Shown here piece after piece: positions 42,212-51,251 of a DNA stretch of 64,000 nucleotides. The stretch is from contig NZ_SBFF01000005.1 in the NCBI RefSeq assembly GCF_004151485.1, positions 157,001 to 221,000 of the forward strand, given 5' to 3'. The stretch is from Sphingosinicella sp. CPCC 101087 (lineage in GTDB: Bacteria; Pseudomonadota; Alphaproteobacteria; Sphingomonadales; Sphingomonadaceae). Every line of letters starts with the position of its first letter. Positions within the stretch are counted from its first letter, which is position 1. A model generated the notes under the pieces. The model saw only the letters and a program-made list of their open reading frames with translations, was not told the origin of the DNA and made no database searches. A program made the translations under genes and the position numbers.

Positions 42212-42874
42212 ATGTCCTACGTTGATCAGAGAATGAGTACGGGCCGCGTCTGGTCGATCGTACTCGTCGCATTGCTCCATGCCCTGCTCGGCTACGCGTT
42301 CGTGACCGGCCTTGCATATAAGGTCATCAAGAACGTCCAGGAGGATATGAAGACCTTCGACGTGGAGGAGGAGCCGCCGCCCCCGCCCGAGGAGCTGCCG
42401 CCGCCCCCCGAACAGGTTGAGGTCCAGCCTCCGCCCGTGGTCGCGCCGCCGCCGATCGTCCGGACCCAGACCCCGGCCCCGCCGATCACCACTGCACCGG
42501 TCGCGCCTCCGGTCGTCATCACGCCGACGGCTCCGCCGGCCCCGCCGGCTCCGCCGGCCCCGCCGCCGCCTCCGCGTACCGTCGAACCCGCTCGCGCCCG
42601 CGCCAACTTGGCCTCCTACGTCTCCAATGACGACTATCCGGCCTCGGCGCTTCGCAATGAGGAAGAGGGAACGACCGGCTTCCGTCTCACCGTGGGACCC
42701 AATGGACGCGTGACCGAGTGCACCGTCACCTCGTCGAGCGGGTCGAGCGCGCTCGACAATGCCACCTGCCGTATCATGCGCAGCCGTGCTCGTTTCACTC
42801 CCGCGCGGAACAATCTCGGTCAGCCGACCGACGACACGGTCAGCGCGCGCATCACCTGGCGCATTGCCGAATAA
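42212..42874 (+). CDS. tonB: energy transducer TonB
   Basis: 220 residues. N-terminal inner-membrane anchor WSIVLVALLHALLGYAFVTG (His inside the helix as in TonB), then a Pro/Glu-rich periplasm-spanning segment (PPPPPEELPPPPEQ...) and the C-terminal TonB domain from about residue 140: YVSNDDYPASALRNEEEGTT, GFRLTVGPNGRVTECTVTSS. It carries proton-motive energy from ExbB/ExbD to outer-membrane receptors such as the one at 4.2 kb. First gene of tonB-exbB-exbD-exbD. Confidence 0.94.
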   Translation: MSYVDQRMSTGRVWSIVLVALLHALLGYAFVTGLAYKVIKNVQEDMKTFDVEEEPPPPPEELPPPPEQVEVQPPPVVAPPPIVRTQTPAPPITTAPVAPPVVITPTAPPAPPAPPAPPPPPRTVEPARARANLASYVSNDDYPASALRNEEEGTTGFRLTVGPNGRVTECTVTSSSGSSALDNATCRIMRSRARFTPARNNLGQPTDDTVSARITWRIAE

Positions 42875-42925
42875 ATATCTGAGTTACCTTTATCCCCAGT
42901 CTTTGCATGAGAAGGAATTGAGACA

Positions 42926-43711
42926 ATGGCAGCTCCAGCAGCACCAGCCCATGGCGGTGGTGATTTCGGTTTGGTCGGCGCTCTGCAGCAGGGCGGCGTC
43001 ATCGCATGGCTTACCTTCGCCGCTCTGGTCATCATGTCGGTTGCGTCCTGGTACGTCTTCTTCGTGAAACTCATCGATCAGCAGAAGATCATCAAGGAAG
43101 GGCGGCGCGCCCGCACGTCCTTCTGGCAGTCAGCCAATCTGCGCGAAGCGGCGAACAAGCTCGACAAGAATGGCGCCTACCGCCAGATCGTCGATGACGG
43201 AATCATCGCTCAGGAGCAGCACACCAAGCTGACCGATCCGATCGACCAGCATGACTGGATGCTCGGCTCGCTGGCGCGCAGCCAGGGCGCGATCGCGTCG
43301 AAGCTCTCCACCGGCCTGGCGCTGCTCGCCACCGTCGGCTCGACCGCTCCGTTCGTGGGTCTGTTCGGTACCGTCGTCGGCATCTACCGCGCGCTCATCA
43401 AGATCGGTGCGGCGGGACAGGCGTCGATCGACACCGTCGCCGGTCCGGTCGGCGAGGCCCTGATCATGACCGCGCTCGGCCTGATCGTGGCGGTTCCGGC
43501 CGTCATGCAGTACAACTGGCTGATGCGCCGCAACAAGGCGATCGTCGAGGAACTCGCGCGCTTCGCCAACGACGTGCACGGCTACATGATGTCGGGCGGC
43601 ACCGTTCGTCCGATGACGGCTGCGCCGGCGCGGGCTGCGGCCGGCACCACCGCCACCCGTCCCGCGGCGGGCGCCACGACCACGGGCGCAACCGCCGGTC
43701 AGAAGGCGTAA
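42926..43711 (+). CDS. exbB: biopolymer transport protein ExbB (MotA/TolQ/ExbB family)
   Basis: 261 residues, proton-channel subunit of the TonB motor. Membrane helix 1 at about residues 22-44 (GGVIAWLTFAALVIMSVASW), then a cytoplasmic loop, and two helices around 130-205 (LLATVGSTAPFVGLFGTVVG, EALIMTALGLIVAVPAVMQY) that hold the conserved Thr and Pro residues of the channel. The C-terminus is an Ala/Thr-rich tail of about 40 residues (PARAAAGTTATRPAAGATTT), longer than in E. coli. Start ATG has AAGGAA upstream. Between tonB and the first exbD. Confidence 0.93.
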   Translation: MAAPAAPAHGGGDFGLVGALQQGGVIAWLTFAALVIMSVASWYVFFVKLIDQQKIIKEGRRARTSFWQSANLREAANKLDKNGAYRQIVDDGIIAQEQHTKLTDPIDQHDWMLGSLARSQGAIASKLSTGLALLATVGSTAPFVGLFGTVVGIYRALIKIGAAGQASIDTVAGPVGEALIMTALGLIVAVPAVMQYNWLMRRNKAIVEELARFANDVHGYMMSGGTVRPMTAAPARAAAGTTATRPAAGATTTGATAGQKA

Positions 43712-43795
43712 CGGCAAGGGCGGCGGCGGAGCCGGGCTCCGCCGCCGCCGCCCGCGGCCCGATCGGCCGCTGGAAGTCAGGATAGGAATCGAAAC

Positions 43796-44284
43796 ATGGC
43801 AATGCAGGTCGGCGAATCTGGAGACGGTGAAGAAACACCGATGTCCGACATCAACACGACGCCGCTCGTCGACGTCATGCTGGTGCTTCTGATCATCTTC
43901 CTGATCGCCGTTCCCGTCGTGCTGCAGACGGTGCCAGTTCGGCTGCCGAAGGTCGAGTTCGAGGCGACCACGACCAAGCCCGAGAACGTCAACCTCTCGG
44001 TCCTGGCGAATGACGCCGGCGAATGTCAGGTCTATTGGGATCTCACCCCGCTGGATTCCGAGCAGTTGATCGACCGGGCGGTGAGCGAGCTTGAGGGCCA
44101 GATCGCGGCGCTCGGCGGGGTGGAGAACCTCACCGAGGAAAATATGCCGGAGGTGCATATCCGCGGCGACATCGACACGCCCTATCGCTGCATCGGCGGT
44201 GCCATCTTCACGATGCAGCGGGCGGGCTATGCCCGGATCGGGTTCATCTCCGAACCGGCGCCCCGTGGCGGCCGCAGGCTTTGA
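43796..44284 (+). CDS. exbD: biopolymer transport protein ExbD (first copy)
   Basis: 162 residues. Short cytoplasmic N-terminus, one membrane helix with the proton-carrying Asp in INTTPLVDVMLVLLIIFLIA (about residues 20-40), and a periplasmic domain that binds TonB. The periplasmic domain has two Cys residues (AGECQVYWD and PYRCIGGAI) absent from the second copy. The first copy of two exbD genes in the operon; in organisms with two ExbDs one may serve special substrates, as reported for Xanthomonas. Confidence 0.92.
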   Translation: MAMQVGESGDGEETPMSDINTTPLVDVMLVLLIIFLIAVPVVLQTVPVRLPKVEFEATTTKPENVNLSVLANDAGECQVYWDLTPLDSEQLIDRAVSELEGQIAALGGVENLTEENMPEVHIRGDIDTPYRCIGGAIFTMQRAGYARIGFISEPAPRGGRRL

Positions 44285-44306
44285 TCCGGATATCAGGAGT
44301 TAGACA

Positions 44307-44735
44307 ATGAGCGCAGCAACCCTCAATCCTGAACAGTCCGAACCGATGATGGACATCAACACCACGCCGCTCATCGACGTGATGCTGGTGCTGCTGATCA
44401 TGTTCATCATCACCATTCCGGTGCAGACCCATGCGGTGAAGCTGGACCTGCCGCAGAACCAGGACAATCAGACGCCGCCGCCCATCGATCCGGTCAAGAA
44501 CAAGATCGTGATCATGCCGAACGACGCGGTGCTGTGGAACGGCGCGCCGGTCAATCTGGTGACGCTGCGTCAGTATCTCGACATCACGACGACGATGACG
44601 CCGACGCCGGAGCTTCACCTCCAGCCGCACCCGGATGCGCGTTACGAGCAGGTCGACGAAGTGCTGGCCGTGGCCAAGCGCGCCAACGTCCAGGCGATGG
44701 GCTTCGTCGGCAACGAGGCTTACGCCACCTTCTGA
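44307..44735 (+). CDS. exbD: biopolymer transport protein ExbD (second copy)
   Basis: 142 residues. Membrane helix INTTPLIDVMLVLLIMFIIT keeps the essential Asp; the periplasmic part (VKLDLPQNQDNQTPPPIDPV...) is Pro-rich and lacks cysteines, so it has diverged from the first copy. Starts 22 bases after the first exbD and ends 22 bases before the operon terminator. Confidence 0.92.
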   Translation: MSAATLNPEQSEPMMDINTTPLIDVMLVLLIMFIITIPVQTHAVKLDLPQNQDNQTPPPIDPVKNKIVIMPNDAVLWNGAPVNLVTLRQYLDITTTMTPTPELHLQPHPDARYEQVDEVLAVAKRANVQAMGFVGNEAYATF

Positions 44736-44757
44736 TCGGAACGTTGGACGAGAATCC

Positions 44758-44792
44758 AAGGCGGCGGTGGCAACATCGCCGCCTTTTTCTTT
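44758..44792 (+). terminator. intrinsic terminator of tonB-exbB-exbD-exbD
   Basis: AAGGCGGCG and CGCCGCCTT form a perfect 9-bp stem around a 10-base loop, followed by TTTCTTT. It lies 22 bases after the second exbD stop. Confidence 0.9.
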
Positions 44793-44864
44793 GGCCTCCG
44801 GGACGTTGCGGAGCCGGACCGGAACGCTTACCTGACTAACACACCTGATCAGGGAGCGATCGAA

Positions 44865-45470
44865 ATGCGCACTCGTCTCTTCGCCTTGCTCGCTGCGGTG
44901 GGCGTCATGCTCTCGGCCTGCGGGATCAACTCGATTCCCACCGCCGAGGAGAATGCGAAGGCCCGCTGGGCCGACGTCCAGGCCTCCTACCAACGTCGCG
45001 CCAACCTGATTCCCAATCTCGTCGCCACCGTCCGCGGCGCGGCCGCCTCCGAAGAACGGATCCTGACCGGAGTGACGCAGGCGCGGGCCGATGCGACCAG
45101 GATCACGGTCACGCCCGACCAGCTCACCGACCCGGCCGCGATGCAGCGCTTCCAGGAAGCGCAGAGCCGCCTCAGCGCCGCCATCATACCGCTGCAGCGG
45201 CTGCAGGAGGCCTATCCGAACCTCCAAAGCCAGCAGAATTTTGCGACGCTGATGAGCCAGCTCGAAGGAACGGAGAATCGGATCACCATCGCCATCCGCG
45301 ACTATAACGAAGCCGTCCGGGCCTTTAATACGGAGATCCGCACCTTCCCCTCCGTGATCGGCGCGCGGATCATCTACGGTGCGGAGCCGATGGTTCCCTT
45401 CGAAGCGACCGTGCCCAATGCCGACGTCGCGCCGACGGTCGACTTCGATACGAACAGCGGTGCACCCTGA
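44865..45470 (+). CDS. LemA family lipoprotein
   Basis: 201 residues with lipobox VMLSAC near residue 19. LemA domain: ARWADVQASYQRRANLIPNL, VATVRGAAASEERILTGVTQ, RLQEAYPNLQSQQNFATLMS, QLEGTENRITIAIRDYNEAV. Long helices, membrane-associated. Usually encoded with TPM-domain proteins, as here. Function of the family is not settled; a role in envelope stress or signalling has been suggested. First gene of a LemA-TPM-TPM-NUDIX run. Confidence 0.92.
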   Translation: MRTRLFALLAAVGVMLSACGINSIPTAEENAKARWADVQASYQRRANLIPNLVATVRGAAASEERILTGVTQARADATRITVTPDQLTDPAAMQRFQEAQSRLSAAIIPLQRLQEAYPNLQSQQNFATLMSQLEGTENRITIAIRDYNEAVRAFNTEIRTFPSVIGARIIYGAEPMVPFEATVPNADVAPTVDFDTNSGAP

Positions 45471-45608
45471 CGGTCGATCGAACCGAATCCGCCCTGTACG
45501 CCGCCTCTGCTTCGGACGGGAGGTTGCCATGAACGGGTCCGCTCCGGCGCGCCATCTCTCCATCGCGATGTTGAACGTCCACGCGCGGCAACCTAGGCAA
45601 GGACGGTC

Positions 45609-46415
45609 ATGATCAAGCGCATCCTCGTCGCTTTCCTGCTCCTGTGCGCCGTCCCGGCCTGGGCGCAAAGCTTTCCGGAGCTGACCGGCAGGGTCGTCGA
45701 CCAGGCCGACCTGTTGCCGCCCCAGCAGGAAACCGAGCTGAGCCAGCGTCTCGAAGCGCTGGAGCAGGCGTCGACCCGCCAGTTGGTGGTGGCGACGGTG
45801 ACCAGCCTGGAAGACTATCCGATCGAGGATTACGGCTACCGCCTCGGGCGCCACTGGGGCATCGGCCAGGAGGAGGCCAATAACGGCATCATCCTGCTGG
45901 TCGCGCCCAACGAGCGGAAGGTCAGGATCGAGGTGGGCTATGGCCTCGAAGGGATCATGACCGACGCTCTGTCGAGCCGGATCATCAATGGAATTGTCCT
46001 GCCGCGCTTCCGCGAAAACGACTATCCCGGCGGAATCGTCGCGGGAGCGGATGCGATCATCCAGCAGCTCCAGGCCCCGCCGGAAGTGGCCGAGCAGCGT
46101 GCGCTGGAGGCAGCGCAGGCGCAATCGGGCGGGAAGGAGGGAGGCTCGATCCTGCCGCTCGTCTTCTGGCTCGTCGTGCTGGGTTTCATATTCGTCCCCA
46201 TGGTGGTCAGCAGCGGGTTCAGCGGCCGGAAGTATCGCGGTCGCGGTCGGCGTCGCGGCGGGCCGATTGTCATCTGGGGTCCGGGCATGGGCGGCTGGGG
46301 TGGAGGTTCATCGGGCGGCAGCGGCTGGGGCGGTGGCGGTGGCGGCTGGGGAGGCGGCGGCTTCTCGGGCGGTGGAGGATCGTTCGGAGGCGGGGGGGCG
46401 TCGGGGGGATGGTGA
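45609..46415 (+). CDS. TPM domain protein (YgcG family), Gly-rich tail
   Basis: 268 residues. Signal peptide (MIKRILVAFLLLCAVPAWAQ), TPM domain at about 25-150 (FPELTGRVVDQADLLPPQQE, QLVVATVTSLEDYPIEDYGY, WGIGQEEANNGIILLVAPNE), a membrane helix near 180-200 (LPLVFWLVVLGFIFVPMVVS), and a C-terminal run of Gly-Trp/Ser repeats. Topology: TPM domain in the periplasm, Arg-rich and Gly-rich tail in the cytoplasm. Overlaps the next gene by one base (TGATG). Confidence 0.92.
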   Translation: MIKRILVAFLLLCAVPAWAQSFPELTGRVVDQADLLPPQQETELSQRLEALEQASTRQLVVATVTSLEDYPIEDYGYRLGRHWGIGQEEANNGIILLVAPNERKVRIEVGYGLEGIMTDALSSRIINGIVLPRFRENDYPGGIVAGADAIIQQLQAPPEVAEQRALEAAQAQSGGKEGGSILPLVFWLVVLGFIFVPMVVSSGFSGRKYRGRGRRRGGPIVIWGPGMGGWGGGSSGGSGWGGGGGGWGGGGFSGGGGSFGGGGASGGW

Positions 46416-47092
46416 TGAGTTCGCTGCTGAGCGCCGAAGACCATAAGCGAGTCACCGAGGCGGTCGCCGCGGCCGAACGGGAAAGCGACGGCGAAATCGT
46501 GACCGTCGTCGCCCGCCAATCCGACGCTTATCACGACGTCGCGCTCCATTATGCGGTGCTTGCGATGCTGGTCGTGCCTGCGAAGCTCGCGCTGCTTCCG
46601 CAGGGCTGGATCGACTGGGCTTCCTCAATCGCATTCGGCTGGAACGCAGAGTTCAGCCGCGCCGCCCTCATGGTGGCCCTGTTCGTCCTGCTGACGCTCG
46701 CTTTCCTGTTCGTCCGCCTGATCCTCGCCTACCGGCCGCTGCGCATGGCGCTGACCCCGGGTCGCACCAAGACCCGCCGGGTGCATCGCCGCGCGGTGGA
46801 GCTGTTCCGGACCGGCTGTGAGCTGAAGACGCGGGGACGGACCGGCATTCTCATCTACCTGTCGCTCGCCGAGCATCGCGCCGAGATCCTGGCCGACAAG
46901 GCGATCGCCGATCAGGTCGAGCCGGAAGTCTGGGGCGAGGCGATGGCGGCCCTGGTAGACGAGGTGAAAGCGGGCCGGGCCGGCTCCGGCATGGCGAAGG
47001 CGGTGGAGCATGTCGGCGTGGTGCTGGCGCGGATACTTCCGCCCAAGCTCGGCGACACGAACGAACTTCCGGACAGGCTGGTCGAGCTGTGA
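46415..47092 (+). CDS. TPM domain membrane protein, second type
   Basis: 225 residues. N-terminal EDHKRVTEAVAAAERESDGE begins a TPM-like domain interrupted by two membrane helices (ALHYAVLAMLVVPAKLALLP and ALMVALFVLLTLAFLFVRLI, about residues 44-105), then the second half HRRAVELFRTGCELKTRGRT and GILIYLSLAEHRAEILADKA. The split domain is typical of the third member of LemA-TPM-TPM clusters. ATG 46409 is an alternative start. Its stop overlaps the NUDIX start (GTGA). Confidence 0.82.
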   Translation: MSSLLSAEDHKRVTEAVAAAERESDGEIVTVVARQSDAYHDVALHYAVLAMLVVPAKLALLPQGWIDWASSIAFGWNAEFSRAALMVALFVLLTLAFLFVRLILAYRPLRMALTPGRTKTRRVHRRAVELFRTGCELKTRGRTGILIYLSLAEHRAEILADKAIADQVEPEVWGEAMAALVDEVKAGRAGSGMAKAVEHVGVVLARILPPKLGDTNELPDRLVEL

Positions 47093-47625
47093 GCGAGGAA
47101 CCGGAGGAGCCCGAGGAGACCGTCTGGCAGGGGCGCTTCATCGCCGCCAAACGGCGCGGGAAATGGGAATATGTCTCCCGTACGCGCGGCATCACGGCCG
47201 CGGTGATCCTGGCGGTCGACGGGAGCGACGTGATCCTGGTCGAGCAATATCGCGTGCCGCTCGGCACGCGCTGCCTCGAGCTCCCCGCCGGACTGATCGG
47301 CGACGACGAGGACGGAGAGGAAGCCGAGGCCGCCGCGATCCGCGAGTTGGAGGAGGAGACCGGCTATCGGGCCGAGCGGATGGTCGATCTCGGCCGCTTC
47401 CACGCATCGCCGGGGATGTCGTCCGAGGGTTTCCATTTGATGCGGGCCGAGGGCCTGACCCGGGTCGGCGACGGCGGCGGCGTGCCTGGCGAGAATATCG
47501 TCGTCCATCGTGTGCCGCTGGCCGAAGTCGCCGCCTTTGCCGCCGCGAAGCGGGCGGAAGGCTGTGCGATGGACGTGAAGATGCTGCTGCTGCTCGCCGG
47601 CGACTATTTGAAGTTGTCGGCGTAG
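47089..47625 (+). CDS. NUDIX hydrolase (ADP-ribose pyrophosphatase-like)
   Basis: 178 residues starting at GTG, overlapping the previous stop by four bases. NUDIX box GLIGDDEDGEEAEAAAIREL then EEETGY at about residues 68-93; upstream VEQYRVPLGTRCLELPAGL is the ADP-ribose pyrophosphatase pattern, and HASPGMSSEGFHLM follows. Cleaves ADP-ribose or similar nucleotide sugars by family knowledge. Its 3' end overlaps the convergent complex I accessory gene by 22 bases. Confidence 0.88.
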   Translation: MSEEPEEPEETVWQGRFIAAKRRGKWEYVSRTRGITAAVILAVDGSDVILVEQYRVPLGTRCLELPAGLIGDDEDGEEAEAAAIRELEEETGYRAERMVDLGRFHASPGMSSEGFHLMRAEGLTRVGDGGGVPGENIVVHRVPLAEVAAFAAAKRAEGCAMDVKMLLLLAGDYLKLSA

Positions 47626-47882
47626 GCCTGGAGCTTGAGCCTGGGTGGCGTCGGCGGAACGATGTGCGCGTCGATGCCTTGGCGTTCTGCATAAGCCTGG
47701 GCCGCCTCCAGGCTCGGGAAGGTAAGCTTCACCTGCTCCTGCGTCTCGGCGCCGCCCGACCAGCCAGTCAGCGGATCGGGACGCTTGGCGCGGCCCGATT
47801 CGAACTCGAGCACCCATTCGTCGGTGCGCGCCTTCCCGGATTGCATCGCATTCTTGTATCGCTGGTAGATCCGCGCGGCCAT
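47604..47882 (-). CDS. ETC complex I subunit, NDUFS4-like accessory protein
   Basis: 92 residues from ATG 47882, which has GAGG six bases upstream. The ETC_C1_NDUFA4/NDUFS4 domain is clear: MAARIYQRYKNAMQSGKART, DEWVLEFESGRAKRPDPLTG, WSGGAETQEQVKLTFPSLEA. It is an accessory subunit of respiratory complex I found in alphaproteobacteria and mitochondria, placed at the membrane-matrix arm junction. Monocistronic, divergent from the molybdenum hydroxylase gene, far from any nuo gene in the window. Confidence 0.9.
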   Translation of the reverse strand: MAARIYQRYKNAMQSGKARTDEWVLEFESGRAKRPDPLTGWSGGAETQEQVKLTFPSLEAAQAYAERQGIDAHIVPPTPPRLKLQAYADNFK

Positions 47883-47981
47883 GATCGCCCTCATGCTGGT
47901 CGGCGCCGGGATGGCCAATTCCGTCCGGTGAATCAAGCTCCTGTCTAGCGGGTGCGGCGGAGGCTCTCTATCAGGCACGGA

Positions 47982-50210
47982 ATGGCCACAGACGGCGAGA
48001 GACCAGGGATCAGCCGCCGTACGCTGCTGATCGGCGGCGGCGCCGGCCTCGGCCTCGTCGTCGCCTGGACTTTCTGGCCGCGCAGCTACTCGCCGAATCT
48101 AAGCGTCGCTCCGGGCGAGACCCTGTTCAACGCCTTCCTCAAGATCGCCAATGACGGTCGAGTGATCGTGGCCGTGCCGCAGGCGGAGGTCGGGCAGGGA
48201 GTCTATACGAGCCTGCCGCAGATCCTCGCCGATGAACTCGGCGCCGACTGGCGCACCGTCTCCGTCGAACCGGCGCCGGTCGGACCGCTCTACGCCAATA
48301 CCCTGCTGGCCGAGGAGGCCGCGGACGCCAGCGCCTTCCCGGCGGCGCTCGGCGTCGACCGCTGGGCCGCCCGCCAATATGCATCGCGTGAGGCGCTGAT
48401 GCTGACGGCCGGTTCCTCCTCGGTGCGCGCCTTCGAGGGGCTACTGCGGGAGGCCGGGGCCGGGGCTCGCGCCCTGTTGAGCAAGGCCGCGGCCGTGCGC
48501 TGGGAGGCGAACTGGGAGGAACTGGACACCCGCGAAGGCTTCGTCTGGCGGGACACCGACCGGATCGCCTTTGCCGAGTTGGCCGAGGCCGCCGCCGAGC
48601 AGGAACTCCCGCCGGACCTGCCGATTCGGGGCGGGGTCGAGAACCGGCTGACCGGCCAACCTCTGCCCCGGCTCGACATACCGGCGAAGATCGACGGATC
48701 GGCCTTGTTCGCGGGCGACGTCAGGCTGTCGGACATGGTCCACGTCGCTCTGCGAAGCGCGCCGCGCGGCAGCCGGCGCGCGTCGATCGACCACAGTCGC
48801 GCTGAAGGCATCTGGGACGCCCTCACGGTGATCGAGAATCCGGGTTGGACCGCCGTCGCGGCGGGCAATTGGTGGGCGGCCGCCCGGGCGCTCGATGCGT
48901 TGGACCCTCAATATGACGTTCCCGTCGATTTGCCGTCGAGCGCCGACCTTACCGCCCGGATCGGAGAGGCGCTCGATTCCGGCGACGCGGACCGGATGTT
49001 CGAGACCGGCGATATCGGCCAGGCCTTTCCGGGTTCGAGCGCCGTCACCGCGCGCTACGAGGTGGGCCTTGCGCCGAGCGCTCCGATCGAGCCGCTGACC
49101 GCGACCGCCCGGCTGATCGGGGATCGGCTCGAAATCTGGGCGCCGACCCAGGCGCCCGGCCTCGCCCGCGCCGCGGCGGCCCGGGCCGCCGGGTTCGCGG
49201 AAAGCCAGGTGACGCTCTATCCAATGCTGATCGGCGGCGGCTATGGGCGCAAGCTCGAGGTCGACGCCATCGAGCAGGCGGCGATCGTCGCCGTCAAGCT
49301 GGGGCGGCCCGTCCAGCTCACATGGCCACGAATTCAGGAAATTCAGCGCGACACTTTCCGTCCACCCGCGGCGGCGCGGATGACCGCCTGGGTTGCGCCG
49401 AACGGCATTGCCGCCTGGCAGGCCCGAATCGCGGCACCTGCGACCGGCGCCGAGGTCGCGCGCCGATTACGTGCCGCAGGCAGCTTCTTCCGTCCGGACG
49501 GCGGGCCGGTGGCCGGGGCGCCGCCGCCCTACGGGATCGGCAACGTCGCCGTCGATCATGTCCCGGTCGAGACTGGTCTCGATACCGGAATCTGGCGCTC
49601 GGGCGCACACAGCTATACCTGCTTCTTCACCGAATGTTTCGTCGACGAGCTGGCGCGCGCCGCGGGCCAGGAGCCCCTGTCGTACCGGATGGCGATGCTC
49701 GGGCAGAATCCGCGGCTCGCCCGGGTGCTCCAGACCGCCACCGCCATCGGCGGCTGGGACGGCGGCCCGCCGGGCAGCGGCATGGGGATCGCCGTGCACA
49801 GCGCCTTCGGATCGTACGTCGCGACTCTCGTGGAGATCGAGATGAGTGGTGAGCAGAGGGTCCGGGTGCTGCGCGCCGTCTGTGCGGTCGATTGCGGCCG
49901 GGTGGTGAATCCCGAGATCGTCCGGCAGCAGATCGAAGGCGGCATCATCCATGGAATCTCGGCGGCCGTCGGCGATCCCGTCGAGATCGAGAACGGAATC
50001 CCGACCGCGCGCACGATCGGGGCTTACCGCCTGCCGATCCTGCGCAATTCGCCGGAGGTGACGGTGGAACTGCTCGACAGCGGGGACGAGCCCGGCGGCG
50101 TAACCGAGCTGGGCGTGCCGACAGCAGCGCCGGCCGTGGCCAACGCGCTCTTCTCGCTGACCGGGCGGCGGGTGCGCACGCTTCCCCTCCCCCTGGGAGG
50201 ACGACGGTGA
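47982..50210 (+). CDS. molybdopterin-binding aldehyde/xanthine-type dehydrogenase large subunit (IorB-like)
   Basis: 742 residues of the isoquinoline 1-oxidoreductase beta subunit type. A twin-arginine signal SRRTLLIGGGAGLGLVVAW sends the folded Mo-enzyme to the periplasm. Motifs: VPQAEVGQGVYTSLPQILAD (about residues 63-82), the substrate/Mo-site region YPMLIGGGYGRKLEVDAIEQ with its Gly-Gly loop, and VRVLRAVCAVDCGRVVNPEI near the end with GVPTAAPAVANAL. A partner 2Fe-2S subunit (IorA-like) is expected but not encoded nearby. Ends with a GTGA overlap with hemH. ATG 47982 is favoured since the Tat signal starts just after it. Confidence 0.87.
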   Translation: MATDGERPGISRRTLLIGGGAGLGLVVAWTFWPRSYSPNLSVAPGETLFNAFLKIANDGRVIVAVPQAEVGQGVYTSLPQILADELGADWRTVSVEPAPVGPLYANTLLAEEAADASAFPAALGVDRWAARQYASREALMLTAGSSSVRAFEGLLREAGAGARALLSKAAAVRWEANWEELDTREGFVWRDTDRIAFAELAEAAAEQELPPDLPIRGGVENRLTGQPLPRLDIPAKIDGSALFAGDVRLSDMVHVALRSAPRGSRRASIDHSRAEGIWDALTVIENPGWTAVAAGNWWAAARALDALDPQYDVPVDLPSSADLTARIGEALDSGDADRMFETGDIGQAFPGSSAVTARYEVGLAPSAPIEPLTATARLIGDRLEIWAPTQAPGLARAAAARAAGFAESQVTLYPMLIGGGYGRKLEVDAIEQAAIVAVKLGRPVQLTWPRIQEIQRDTFRPPAAARMTAWVAPNGIAAWQARIAAPATGAEVARRLRAAGSFFRPDGGPVAGAPPPYGIGNVAVDHVPVETGLDTGIWRSGAHSYTCFFTECFVDELARAAGQEPLSYRMAMLGQNPRLARVLQTATAIGGWDGGPPGSGMGIAVHSAFGSYVATLVEIEMSGEQRVRVLRAVCAVDCGRVVNPEIVRQQIEGGIIHGISAAVGDPVEIENGIPTARTIGAYRLPILRNSPEVTVELLDSGDEPGGVTELGVPTAAPAVANALFSLTGRRVRTLPLPLGGRR

Positions 50211-51214
50211 AGCGGCCAGCCGAGCATCCCGAAACACCGGAGGAAAAGGTCGGCGTTCTGCTGATCAACCTGGGAACCCCGAACGCGCCGGAGCCCGGAG
50301 CGGTGAAGCTGTATCTGGCCGAATTCCTTTCGGATCCGCGCGTGATCGAGATTCCGCAGCTGGTCTGGCAGCCGATCCTCAAGGGCGTCATCCTCAGGAC
50401 CAGGCCGCGCAAGTCGGCCCATGCCTACAAGCAGGTCTGGACCGAGGAAGGATCGCCGCTCGCGGCGATCACCGCGCGCCAGGCCCGCGCCCTTGCCGGC
50501 GCCTTCGGCCCCAAGGTGATCGTCGATCATGCGATGCGCTACGGCCGGCCCGCCATTTCCGAACGGATCGACGCGCTTCGCGAGGCCGGCTGCACGCGAA
50601 TCCTGCTGGCGCCGCTCTACCCGCAATATTGCGCCGCCACGACCGCGACCGCCAACGACGCCGCCTTCGCCCACCTGCGCCGGCTGCGCTGGCAGCCCGC
50701 CGTCCGGACGTTGCCGCCTTATCATGACGACGACGATTATATCGGGGCGCTGAAAGTCGCGACGGAAGAAGCGCTCGCAGCGCTCGACTTCCAGCCGGAA
50801 GCGGTGATTGCGAGCTTTCACGGCATGCCCGAGCGCACGCTCCATCTCGGCGACCCCTATCATTGCCATTGCCGCAAGACGGCGCGCCTCCTGTCCGAGG
50901 TGCTGGGCCGCGAACTCCTCGTCGCCTTCCAGTCCCGATTCGGCCGCGCCAAATGGCTGGAGCCGGCCACCGACAAGGTGCTCGCCGAGCTGCCGGCGAA
51001 GGGCGTGCGCAAGGTCGCCATTCTCGCGCCGGGCTTCGCCGCCGATTGCCTCGAGACGCTGGAGGAGCTGGCGATCCGCGGCCGCGCGACCTTCATGGAC
51101 GCCGGCGGCGAGGCCTTCGCCTATCTTCCCTGCCTGAACGACGGGGCGCCGGGCCTGGCCATGCTGCGCCGTCTGATCGGGCGCGAGCTTGAAGGATGGG
51201 TGACGCCGCAATAA
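50207..51214 (+). CDS. hemH: ferrochelatase
   Basis: Inserts Fe2+ into protoporphyrin IX, the last haem step. 335 residues starting at GTG with GGAGG six bases upstream. Signatures: VGVLLINLGTPNAPEPGAVK, AMRYGRPAISERIDAL, the active-site loop SFHGMPERTLHLGDPYHCHC with catalytic His near residue 206, and QSRFGRAKWLEPATDKVLAE. Membrane-associated by family knowledge. Translationally coupled to the upstream Mo-hydroxylase, an unusual pairing. Confidence 0.97.
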   Translation: MKRPAEHPETPEEKVGVLLINLGTPNAPEPGAVKLYLAEFLSDPRVIEIPQLVWQPILKGVILRTRPRKSAHAYKQVWTEEGSPLAAITARQARALAGAFGPKVIVDHAMRYGRPAISERIDALREAGCTRILLAPLYPQYCAATTATANDAAFAHLRRLRWQPAVRTLPPYHDDDDYIGALKVATEEALAALDFQPEAVIASFHGMPERTLHLGDPYHCHCRKTARLLSEVLGRELLVAFQSRFGRAKWLEPATDKVLAELPAKGVRKVAILAPGFAADCLETLEELAIRGRATFMDAGGEAFAYLPCLNDGAPGLAMLRRLIGRELEGWVTPQ

Positions 51215-51251
51215 GGCGCCTCGCCATAGATAATCAGAAAAGGAGAGGAAG

